A stretch of 64,000 nucleotides of DNA. Origin: Avena insularis (taxonomy: Eukaryota; Streptophyta; Magnoliopsida; Poales; Poaceae). The first letter of the stretch is position 1; each line of letters begins with the position of its first letter. The notes under the pieces were generated by a model. It was not told the DNA's origin and did not search any database. It saw nothing but the letters and a program-made list of their open reading frames with translations. A program made the position numbers and the translations under genes. Shown here one piece after another: positions 45,680 to 56,270 of this stretch. Where the stretch lies: positions 524,536,293 through 524,600,292 of the forward strand of contig CM042690.1 of the NCBI GenBank assembly GCA_023614405.1, given 5' to 3'.

Positions 45680-47466
45680 TGTTGGAAATATGCCCTAGAG
45701 ACAAATAGTAGTAAGGACTATTATCATATTTCATATAGTTTATGATTAAGTTTTATATCATGCTATAACTGCATTGAGTGGAAACATCAATACACGTGTG
45801 ATATATAAACAACCAGGGGTTCCTAGTGAAACTCCAGTCGCTGGTTCATTGGTTAACAGATGATGATGTTTCCTGATCATGTGGCATTTATGCCAGTTGG
45901 AAATGGACTCAACTCATTATGAGAATGAGATGATGAACCAATACCCAACCTAAACATCGTGACCCGATCATGTCATGAAGTTCAAGTTACGATGATTAGA
46001 AATGGATCCTCGTAGACTATTCCTTAGACCGTGAGGCTATATCAATCACTATCTCCCGAGAGTACTTTGATAGCATCAAGCGCCACTTGGTAACACAGTG
46101 GTTATAAAGGTGTGTTCAGGGACTCGGAGGAAACCGTTGAGGCAATATATGTCAAGAGCGGGATTTATTTGTCCATGTGACGGGAAGATACTCAAGGGCC
46201 CACTCGGAGAAGTTTTATCCAATAGCCGCGCAGCGTGTGATTTGATCACGGGGATATCACTTGTCGGAACGAGTCAAGTAGCGTTGTTCGGTAACGAGAT
46301 TGAACATGACATGGTGATGTCATTTATCAGATCTAGGGCAATGCAAGTATCAAGAGACAAAGGGAATAAGACACGACTGTCCCGGTTCAAACGACGAAAG
46401 ATCTTCATGGAACGCACAGGGGTCACATGGCCATCTAGGTCCCTCTGTTGATCATTGGTGCGGGAGTGTCCCGACCATGTCTATAGTGTTCCCGAACCGT
46501 GGGGTTTCACACTTAAGGGCTTTATGATGCTTAGAGAGTGTTTATATGATCGATAGAATCACTAAAGAATTGTAGAGAGAAAACCGGAAGGGTTTCGGTA
46601 AGTCCGGAGGATGTCCGGAGTGGAGGTGGAAGTGTTCCATAGCCACGTAGGTTGAATAATATGTGAATGAATGTTTAATATTGATTTAATCATTTATTCA
46701 TAATTATTTAATAAAGAGAAAAATCAATTTAAATGGTCAAAGGCTTAATGGGCCAATTCCTGGAGGGGAGAGTCCCATTAGGGAAAGGAGAGAGGGAGAA
46801 GGGGGCCAAGGGGGTGGCCGGCTAGGCCTAGCCCCCCACCCCCACGGAGCCCACTAGGTGGCTGGCAGCCTCCCCTCCCTCCTCCTCTCCTTTAGTCCCA
46901 CCCCGGGACTTTGAGGTAGGTAGTACCTCCCCTCCCCCTATATATAGTGGGGGTATTTGGCCAAATAAAATACACCAATAATCAATAAAGGTCTTCTCAC
47001 TTTTGGGAGGACCTCTAATTGATATTTTCTCCCTCCCCCTTTCTCTCTCGTGACCGTGGTGCCAAGTCTGGACTACGCGAACGAGAGACATCTTCACCGC
47101 AGAGCACCGTCGCGCTGCGGGATTCGGATCCGGGAGCTCTACTTCCGCAACTGTTGCTGGATCAGGGAAGCGGGAGTCATCGTCAGGCACCGGACGTGTG
47201 TAACTCCCCGCGAGGTGTCGCACTTGAGGCACTCAAGTCGTTGGAGCCAAAGGAGCGAAAGGACTTCATCACGACCTTGAGGTTGGCATCGTCTCGGCTA
47301 CATCAACCACACTCTCCTGAGCGTTGACAACACTTTTCGGTCTTCAAGGGTAAGTTCACGAAAAGCCCCTCTCGTTACTGTATTACTAATAGATAGGTCC
47401 TGGCAGCTTCAGGGGTTCAGGGGCGTAGGGTAAAATTTTATTGTTTTCATACGCGGAACCCCTACA
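45680..47466 (+). repeat. 3' LTR of element B
   Basis: 1787 bp, TGTTGGAAATATGCCC to GCGGAACCCCTACA; followed by the duplication ACTTA. Confidence 0.95.
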
Positions 47467-47471
47467 ACTTA

Positions 47472-47680
47472 TGCAAGCCTAGTTGCATGTCAAGCGTGGA
47501 GCAGGTCTCATGTGCGAGGACATGTAAAGTTTGTCTGAGCCGCTTCATCCGATTATGCCGCCAATATCCAAAATACATGAAGGATGTGATAATATGATCA
47601 TCAAAGCCCACATATTCATATATGTTCTAACCGTACAAAGTATCTACGCATAGACATGGCCTGATACCACTTATGGAGTT
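47472..47680 (-). other. Element C leader and primer binding site
   Basis: The part of C's interior to the right of B. On the - strand the PBS reads TGGTATCAGGCC (47658-47669), close to the initiator-Met complement TGGTATCAGAGC with a one-base change. It lies 11 bp from the LTR end, more than the 1 bp in A and B. Confidence 0.75.
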
Positions 47681-49350
47681 TGTTGCATAGAAAACAAAAA
47701 AATTCCTATGGTTGCAACAACCAAGATCATATCTAGGAGATACATGTAACAATTTTAGATGGACTCACCCTCGAAGATCGTAACGCGGGATAATGTTCCC
47801 GCAAACAAACATGGATGTTGTAGAGTGTACATGATCGTCCTCAAGGACATTCAGACAATCAGAACCACAAGAGGGCAGCACCTCCGTAATCGGTCACATG
47901 TACGGTGTGCCGACGACTCCCGAACCCTCGCTCTAGCAGGGCAGCGGAAGTAGTGGATCCCTGGGAACTCCGCCAACACTACCACATGGCGGTGATGGTG
48001 GTGGAGAAGATCTTGAGCAGGGCTTCGCCTAAGCAACTCGCTCATGGCAATGTACAAGGCTAGAAGGGGAGGAAGATGCCAACCAAAGGGCATATGAGAG
48101 GAGGGGTGAATGGTCTGTAATGAGAGGACGGGGAGGGGGCTTTTTATAGGTGAGGGGGAAGCCCAAGGGGGCATGGCACACAACCATGGTTCTACCCCCA
48201 CCTCTCCCCCAATTATGTGGGTGGACACTCCACTCACATCAATATAGCTCCACTCATCTTCCATTTAATTTCCACTCAAAAATCAAAGGTCTTTCAATTA
48301 AAGCACTTTAATTCTCTTGTTTTAATGCAACTCAATTTAATTGATACTTCATTTAATGAGTACTTCATTTAATGAACACATTAACATTTTATTTCCTTGC
48401 TTTGTTTCGATACCCCGAAACCATTTCGGCATATCCGACAGAACAAATTCCTGTGATGTCTATTATCTTCTCCTGTGTTCCCTATCCACTCAATTGTGTC
48501 GACTAACCTTAAGTGTGTCTCCCTACGGGTTCTAGAACTATGTAGACATGATCGAGACTTTCTTCGATCAATAATCATTAACAGGATCTAGAGATCCATA
48601 ATGGCTCCCACTAGTTTCACGAAAATCCAATGATCGTCTGAACCTTTTTCGTTGTAATCAAATTCCTTTTCTCTCGTGATATTTTACTTTTCCGAGATCT
48701 GATCACTCGGTATCATCCATACCTTGTTTAATATCGTTCCTGACAAGTACATTTTTTATCATTCCCGTGATATAACAATCTAGTGATCAAATCACTTGCT
48801 TCCAAGCTATGTCAATGTGATATCACCGAGAGGGCCCTGAGTATATCTCTCCGTCATCTGGATGGAAAAATCCCACTCTTGATCCACGAGCCTCAACTAA
48901 CACTTTCCAAGTACCTAACGACACCTTTATAATCACCCTATTATGATGTGACGTTTGATGGAATCAATGCACTTTTCCGGTGAAAGTGATTGACGTGATC
49001 TCATGGTCTAAGGACATAGAGTTACTACGAATGTGATAGCAATATAAACTTGAGGACATGATCGTATTGCTACATCTACTGTGGGTGACTGTTCATCATA
49101 TCATTCTCCAATGATATGACCCAGTTATTAACAACATCCAATGTTCATGATCAGGAAACCTTTGATCATCTATTAATCAACAAGCTAGTATTAAGAGAGG
49201 CATTACTAGGAACATTTTCTTTTGTTTATAAATCACACATGTATTAACATTTCTAGTTAACACAATTATAGCATGAGAAATAAACATTTATCATAAACAT
49301 GGAATAAGATAATAACACTTTATTATTGCCTCTCGGGCATATTCCTTTCA
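47681..49350 (-). repeat. 5' LTR of element C
   Basis: 1670 bp, the partner of 32925-34594. On the + strand it begins TGTTGCATAGAAAAC and ends ATATTCCTTTCA. Confidence 0.9.
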
Positions 49351-50579
49351 TTGAGCAACTTACCAACCCCAATAAATTTTCAATGCTCTGATGGTGCTTA
49401 GCTTAGATAAGTGCCATTGTTTCTCAAGCTAGTGCTTTTAAATTTATAGGTAGAAGTGAATCCTCACTGGACTGATGAGGATATCGAATCTTGTATTGTT
49501 ATTATGTTATGAATACATAATAAAAAATTAGTTAGACCTGCAACGGTTCTATTATACCACTCTGAGGGGTGTAATAGTTACGGAAGAGGACTTTTGTAAG
49601 TATTATGTCAACGACTTGTGTACTACAACATTTAGTGGTGTACGTGGGTCACCACAAAGATATACCTTTAGTATTGACATAGGGATAATAAATTTGAAGA
49701 GAAGAATATGATATGATCAAGAAGAAAAATTGAAGATAGGAGTTCTTGTGTAGAACTCAATTTACCCATGCTCTACCTTATTTGTTAATCCATGGATGAT
49801 CAAGATATTCAGATTTTGATCTCAAGAGAATAATTTGAAATATGACTCTAAGTTGGTGTCATGATATTCTCACCAGTTGAGTTATGATTGACTAAGATTT
49901 AGAGCATGCAATTAAATAAAGAGTTCTTTATGTACCTCGAGATAGATAGATCATGAGAAGGTACATGGTTGACGAATACAAAGAGTGAATATTGGATTCA
50001 ATTTGGCCAACACATTAAACATAAAGAATGTACCACATGAGATCTTGTGGTATGGTAAGCTTTGCCAATTATGCTTGATAAACTAACCCATTATATATGT
50101 GCCTTTGTCTTATCTATGTGGGTTAGGTATCTTTCCACGGGCATGCATGAGAAGTAAAGATTTCATATACCCCATGATAGGATGATATCAAGTGGTGATC
50201 ATCATCAAGCTTGAGAATGGAAAGATCAAGATAATAAGGTAAAGATTTCATATAGCCTATGAGAGGATGATATCAAGTGGTGATCATCATCAAGCTTGAG
50301 AAGGGCAAGATCAATATAATAATCTTGAGAAGATCATATGTTTGAGTCTTGTCGTCCATTTTGTGATAATGGACATGTGAAGATGTGCCTTAATGAAGTT
50401 ATCCCATAGTGTTGTATGGGGAGCAAATTATGAGTCTTCACGAAGCATCAATGATCAAGTGAAGTGTTCCGGTTTGAATGGAGCTTGAATCATTGTCATC
50501 AACATCAAGCAGGATGTGCATGGCAAAGGGATGATCTTACTAGGTTTTCCTTTTACCGGTCTCAAGGTGGTTGTTGGGA
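49351..50579. other. Unassigned AT-rich DNA with a tandem duplication
   Basis: No gene is supported. An 85-bp unit starting GTAAAGATTTCATATA is present twice in a row (50154-50238 and 50239 to about 50321), with a few substitutions. The rest resembles decayed retroelement sequence, without recognisable domains. Confidence 0.5.
50154..50321 (+). repeat. 85-bp tandem duplication
   Basis: Both units carry GGATGATATCAAGTGGTGATCATCATCAAGCTTGAGAA-like sequence. Few differences between the units suggest a fairly recent duplication. Confidence 0.85.
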
Positions 50580-52209
50580 TACTGGGTTATAGGATAGATA
50601 GCCGCACTATCAAGAGGGGATTTTGGTTGGGTAACTTGATCACATCTTCTTAGGGAGCTCAATCCTTTGCATAGTTTCCATCCCCTTATTCTTGTTGCTT
50701 CTTGGTATTTCTCTATGTGAGGTTCTTGATCTTATTGCTAGCTCTTCAACAATCCCAAGTTAATCGAAACATCTTCTATTGCATTTTCGATTTTGGAAGT
50801 TTTACTAGTTCTTCATTTAGGGAGGTTTCAAACCTCTCTTTATTTCGTATTTTACCTATTTATCTTTCTTGGAATTTGTAGCCTCTATTAGATAGATCTT
50901 GTTCATATCTTTTCAAAAAGCCCAAGTTTTCTAAAATCAGAGTTCATACGCAAAAGTTATCACCGTTTTCATTAGTGTTGTTTTTCTGTCTAGAATTCCG
51001 CGTGAGAACCGGCGTCGCCAGTTTCCCTGCTGGATCATCCGGTGGCTGCCGGTTGAAACTGATTTTACTGAACAGCCATATCGAGGAGTAGTTTGGAAGT
51101 GCGCTGAATCCTTCGACGCGACACTGGATGTTCCGACGGGCAAACCGGGGCCCCGGACTTTACGCCAATTTGTACCGGCATACAACCCGGTGCCACATGA
51201 ATTTTCACCAATCTTGACTAAACTTCTTGTTTTTTTGCTCAAATGGTCATATTTGCTTTTCTATAAAAGGGCTTCTTCCCCATCTTTTTTAGGCTTCTTG
51301 AGCATGTTTTTGACCACCATTGTTGAACCCTTTGAGCTTACTTCCTCTCACAGTCCTCCTATGATTCTTGCATTTTTTTAGGACTTTGAAAGAGAAGATC
51401 TAGATCTACAACCCCTACCAATCAATTCCTTCTCTAAGTGAGAGGAACACACTAGATATAGATTTTGGAGTCATTGGTTATCGTCCACCATTGTTCTTCC
51501 TCTCTAATTCCTCTCCAGCACTTGTTGCTTTGGTGGGATTTGAGAGTGAAGGATTTAAGCATCCTTGGTGTTCTTACTTTGCATTCTTGCATAAGTGTTG
51601 TGATGTCCATTATGATATGTTCGATTGAGAGACCGTGCGCTCGTTACTATTGGAGGGTGACCTCCTAGTTGGCTTGGCGGTTGGTGCTGCGGTGACCTCT
51701 TCGTGAAATATTATGAGGTGACCCAGGCTTTCCCCTTCGTGTGATTTGTGAAGTGGTTGTGGAGCTTGCCATCTCCGAAGTGGAGGAAAAGCTAGCCATA
51801 AGGAAAGAACTTATTCCTTTGTGGGATTGACTCGGGGAAGAAGGTGACCTTCATGGTGTTGGAAAATCCTTCGTGAAATCCCGCATCTCTCCAATGTGAT
51901 ATACTTTACCTCGTGTTGCGGAACACGGGAATACATCTTCATCTTTGCATGCCTCTGTTATCTCTATGCACGAGTTTAATTTCCTTGTGATGGTCATCGA
52001 TTTACTTATCTCTTGTGTTATATATCCTGTGTTATCTTACTTAGCTTATCTTGTTATTGGTGCACTTAGTTGGGTCTAGCTTATTTAGGTTTATTTAGGT
52101 TTTGTGCTTGTAAAATAAATGTTAATTTAATTTCGCATTCTATCAAACCAAAACCGTAATAGTTTTAAAACTGTATTCAGCCCCTTTAGACGATATCTCT
52201 ATCCTTTCA
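50580..52209 (+). mobile_element. LTR-like stretch of an unnamed copia-type element
   Basis: Ends with CCCCTTTAGACGATATCTCTATCCTTTCA at 52209, which matches my recollection of a widespread grass LTR end (…TAGGCGATATC…CCTTTCA). Upstream, the text about TTATTGAACC…GGTGGGATTTGAGAGTGAAGG and TTCGTGTG…AAGTGGTTGTGGAGCTTG is also familiar from such LTRs. No PBS follows (next bases ATTATAC), so it is a 3' or solo LTR. The left border is uncertain. Confidence 0.45.
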
Positions 52210-52611
52210 ATTATACATGTTTGTTGTAAGTGATCTGTGAGATGGCGCTTATCTGAAGGCATACGAGAATTTGTATGTGTTCGATCGTAACTAAGCTAGA
52301 AAGAATGGAGGTGGTGGTCAAGCGGAGGCAACAACACATCGTGATTGAGGTTTGTAGTGCTACTTCAGTACCGGGAATGAAGCTTAGGGAAAACCTTTAG
52401 CCCGAACTTATGGTTATACTTGGCAATGAAAGTGGTTTAGCTTTGTTACCTTGTTGAAAGTATTACATGTAATTTGCCCAGTCTTAGCTCTCTAGCATGA
52501 AAACCTACGAGCCTTTGATAAAATCTGGCGACTGTGACATTTATTAATTGTGTGCATTTTTTATGTCTCGAATTATCTTGATGGTTGTAGAGCCTAGGTG
52601 TACTTGGTATC
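52210..52611. other. Short unassigned stretch
   Basis: Between the LTR-like end and the GC-rich element. I see no gene or known repeat. Confidence 0.4.
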
Positions 52612-54360
52612 TTCTCCTCGAAACAGACTTTACGCCCTGCTATATAAATATAGAAACCAACTGATACAATGTTCCAAATAGTGCTGGGGCAAAACAGCAC
52701 AAACTGAGCCCAAACAAAAACAAGAAGAAATAAAAGAAAATAAAGGCGACATCGGCGGTGTGACGAGAATGAAGGTAACTCGCCACCGCTGCGCCCTCCG
52801 GAGAAGTACCACCACATATCTAGCATTACAAAGTGTTGCATACCAAGCAACACCTCTAAGAAGGGGAGTGACGATGACGACACTGCTGCCTGGACAGGTC
52901 CTAGGGTTTCCCCCGTACGCCATGGGAGGTGGAAGAGAGATACCCCGACGCCCTTCGGAAAGGACGGTGATACCCATAGGGGTCACCGCGTCGGTGTCAA
53001 AGTGACAAGGATTTCTCCCGACCTCTCCACCTAGCCACACTCCTGGACACTTTGTAATGCTCCACCAAGCTCGTCGCTCATGTGCCCGCGCCACCATGGT
53101 CTAGAAGTCACCACTGTCATCACACCGTGAGCACGGAGCGAGGCCGGTAGGACCGATAGAGCGAAACCTTTGGTGAGGGTCGGCATGCCATCAGCACGCG
53201 GGAGGGAACTACCTCCACCGCCAAAAGGTGGTAGCCGACCGGATGTAACAGCAAGACAAACCAGGCCTTCTTGCCTGGCCGAGCCTGGATAGGCTCGTAA
53301 AGTCTCGTCGCCGCGCTGCAACCAGGGTGCCCCCGTACACACCAACCCCAACACCAGGTCCAACTCCATCGTCCACTAGTGGATTCGACACCTCGGGAAA
53401 TCCTAGCCATCAAGCAACAGCTCCGTTTCCACTGAGCTCACCCGAGCATGCCGGACCTCCGCCAATCTAAGGATCACCAACTTAAGTCGCCTCCCTAAGC
53501 CGCCTCCGCTGAAGGAACACCCTTGCAGTCCACCTTCTGGGGTCGCTGCCCCGGCATCCGCGGACTCGCACCCCTTGAACCAAGTTCAATGCGTGACTTG
53601 TGAGGTGGAGGGGGTAGGTCTGGTTGACACAGGGTGGCGGTAGCAGCACAACCACATGGAGGAGACCGATCTCCACCGCTGACAGCGGTTGCAGTCTAGA
53701 CACGGCAGCAGGGGCACACCAGGTCGTCTGCCCCGGCCGGGACCTGAGGGGGCCCGTAAAGATCACACCGCCACGCTGCTACAGTGCAGCCGTAGCCGCT
53801 GCCACCGTCCTACATGCCCCACACCACCTCCCCACCTCCACAAAGTGGAAGCACCACTCTAGGCCTGCCTCAAAGCCAGATCGGGCCCAAGTGGGCCTAG
53901 ATCTGGGCTAGCCGGAGTTGAACAAGGAAGAAGGCTAGTTGGGCGTCACCCTGCTGGCCACTGCGAGCAACACCACGCTGCCCTCACACCAAGGGGCCGA
54001 GCCTGCCGCCCCTAACCCCCCTACAGTGTACCAGAGCCGAAGACCGCCGTCGCGGAAGATCCCGCGAGCCGCTGCCGCCACGAGCTCGCCACCATGTCGC
54101 CACCGGGCCGCCACTGAAGCTTCACACTGCCGCGCCTGATCCCAGCGCGACGCCCCCACCATTTGTAGACGCCCGCGCCTCCCACTTCCGCGCGAGGATG
54201 AAGAGGGGGCCCCGCTGCCGCTGGAGCCGCCCGGGCTTCGCCCGGCGACCCCCTCTAGCGGAGGCGAGGGGTGGGGCGGGCGGGGTAGGGGCACGCCGCC
54301 GGGAGCCCAACACCGCTAATGGGAGCGACGCGAGCTCTGCTCCTCTTTTTCTTTTCCCTA
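52612..54360 (-). mobile_element. GC-rich LINE-like non-autonomous element
   Basis: On the - strand a GC-rich, G-rich stretch (GGCGGC, GGTGGC motifs) about 1.5 kb long leads into an AT-rich end: TTTATATAGCAGGGCGTAAAGTCTGTTTCG. That end resembles the 3' ends of grass LINEs (TATAAAGC-GGGCGAAAGCC-TGTTT). No endonuclease or RT domain is readable on either strand, so if it is a LINE it lacks ORF2. Several 90-155-codon frames occur on the - strand but have no domain and overlap each other. A captured or unrelated GC-rich segment is an alternative. Confidence 0.35.
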
Positions 54361-54380
54361 TCTCCCAGACAGACATAGTC

Positions 54381-54548
54381 TGTAGAACGATAGAGAGAGA
54401 TTGGCGAAATATGATGGATGTATTATTCAGCCTCATGGGCGAGTATATATAGGCGTACAGGGATCAACTTGGAGTACAAGACAAGTTAGGCTAGAATCCT
54501 AACTATCCTAAACTACCACAATAATCGTGTACGTACGATACTCTAACA
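54381..54548 (-). repeat. Short 3' LTR (168 bp) of a copia-type element
   Basis: On the - strand it reads TGTTAGAGTATCGTACGTAC to ATCGTTCTACA, with TG...CA ends. A TATA box (CTATATATAC) and TTATTCAGCC-type text lie inside. A purine tract ACTGCGGGGGA abuts its inner (right) end. The partner LTR and PBS are not in the window. Confidence 0.65.
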
Positions 54549-56270
54549 TCCCCCGCAGTCGTAGCAGTAGCGTTGTGAACAACTGGCACATCATGGACGG
54601 TCACATTGGAGATAAACCGAAGTAGCATCCAGTAGGCTTACATCCCCCGCAGTCGTAGCGGGAACATCGTGGACGGTGTCGCGTCGCAGTTGCTTGTACT
54701 GTAGAGGAAGCTGGTGATGCTCAAGCGAGGTGGTAGCCCTTGTGCCGATGTCGAGGTAGTCGAGAGTGTTGGGCGGTGCCGTGGTCGAAGTAGCCGTGCG
54801 AGGGGTCGCCGTGATCGATGTCATGGTCGAGGATGCCGGTGTCGAGGTAGCCACACGTGAAGCCGCATGCGCATAGTGCGCGAGGAGAATGACGGAGACA
54901 CGTCAAGACAGTCGTCGAGGGTGTCGATGTAGAAGTCGATGCAGTCCAAGCCATCGAGAACGAGGTGCGGCCATAGTTTTGCCAAAACTAGGCGCACGTC
55001 GGGGACGAACGCACACTCTGGTTTTGCCAGAACCGAGTATGCAAAGAAGAAATCATCGGTGACACGGTCGAGACAGTCGTAGAGGGGTCGATACTGAAGA
55101 AGACATTGTCGAAGACAATGAAGACAAGGCGCCGATCCGAGCTTGCTAGAACTCGAGGCGGGGCGAAGGCACTCCCGGTGCGATTACCGGGCGTCTGGGC
55201 AGGGACCATCATGAGCTTATCGCCATGTCAGAAAGACTAGCAGAAGAAGCCTCCAGAGCGATTGCGATGCGCAGAGCGACTAAGGGAGAGATGTCGGTGC
55301 TGTCCGCGGTTGTCAGAGTAGAGTAGTAGGTGGTGTAGTCGGGGATGAGGCGATGACACTGGCGGCAAAGTTGTAGTGGACGAAGACGTAGAAGGCGGCG
55401 AAAACAGCGGCAACGTGGGTAGTCATGTTGGATGCCTGGAGTGGCGATGGGGTAGTCGGCAGGACCTGCGACAGCGAGAGTGCGCCCTACAGGTTACCTT
55501 GTGAAGCGCGGTGGCGGTGCTCGAAGTAGGCGAGGAAGAACTCGACGACGTGATGAAGACCATGTGTAGCCGGTGGCGATCCGCACCGTAGGAGATGGCG
55601 CGGTGAAAGCCGAGGTCATCGATGCACGAGGATAGCGAAGTAGACCGCGTGCAGCCATGCTACTACCCGAGGGGGCTGCATAGCTGCAGGGCGCAAGTCA
55701 GTGCTGCGGCTAGGAGACCACCAGTGACGTACATGCCAAGGAAGTCACGTTAGAAGCCGGTAGCGTGGACCAAAGGCAGCGGCCTGCGACCCGAGGGGGC
55801 AACGCAGCGGCAGCCCGTAGCTCGATTGGTGGTAGGCACATGCTCGGGGACGTTCTTGGCATAGACTGGCGCGAGATCGGTTGATCAGACCAACGGTGCG
55901 CCAGGGCGTGAACTACGCGTAGATCGGAGTCGATGGTGGCGTTGTCGGTGATGTCCCGGACAATGATGACGAAGAGGGTCCGAGGGGGGCAACCGCGGTA
56001 GCCTTCCAAGGAAGGCGTAGCATCCGTCCGAGGTGCGCGACAGCCTACTGAGGCAGGTGCAGCAACGGAGGAGGCATGCGCACGGGCTTGGTGTAGATCC
56101 TCGATGCCGATGGTCGAAGTAGAGGAGCGGCAATGACGATGGCAGTGGGCGACTCAATCCGATCTAAGATCGGTAAACCGAAAAATAAAACTGATCAAGA
56201 GATCAGAAAAAAGACTTACAGGGCAGCCGGCCACGGATCGGCGGACAAACCCTGTGTATGGGTTGCGCGG
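54549..56270 (-). mobile_element. Interior of the short-LTR copia-type element, interrupted by element A
   Basis: GC-rich with many short GTCGAGGTAG/GTCGAAG-type repeats. CATCCCCCGCAGTCGTAGC occurs twice (54548 and 54641), so the end of the interior is partly duplicated. No domain is recognised. Family A inserted at 56271; the 5 bp CGCGG (56266-56270) are the expected target-site duplication, whose partner lies beyond the right edge of the window. Confidence 0.45.

Larger units (their letters stand above)
39349..47466 (+). mobile_element. Element B: complete copia-type LTR element carrying only gag
   Basis: 8118 bp with two LTRs of exactly 1787 bp and a perfect target-site duplication ACTTA (39344-39348 and 47467-47471) inside element C. 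The PBS, leader, a gag-like open frame, an intron-like segment, decayed pol and a purine tract follow in order. RT motifs are reduced to scraps, with no protease, RT or integrase frame. It is therefore non-autonomous and would have needed enzymes from a related BARE/Angela-type element. A solo LTR of the same family is at 3492-5276. Confidence 0.95.
32925..49350 (-). mobile_element. Element C: complete copia-type LTR element, split by element B
   Basis: Both LTRs are 1670 bp (32925-34594 and 47681-49350). On the - strand they run TGAAAGGAATATGCCCGAGAGG to TTCTATGCAACA. The 3' LTR is on the left: a purine tract CTACAAGTGGGATAC (34595-34609) abuts it. The PBS is next to the right LTR. Without B the element is about 8.3 kb. 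LTR layout (ATATGCCC start, modules such as CCTTAGACCATGAG and GGGCCCTC) is BARE/Angela-like. The 5 bp outside the ends are AGGTT and TTGAG, so no target-site duplication is visible. Confidence 0.88.

Noticed and set aside
31722..49370. CATTGAGCAA(T/C)TTA(T/C)CAA at 31722 and at 49349 as halves of one target site
   Set aside because: Only about 16 of 18 bases match, the similarity fades at once on the right, and the first copy lies 1.2 kb from element C.
52630..53413. Overlapping 90-155-codon frames in the GC-rich island
   Set aside because: Several frames on both strands with no shared domain, as expected for GC-rich DNA with few stops.
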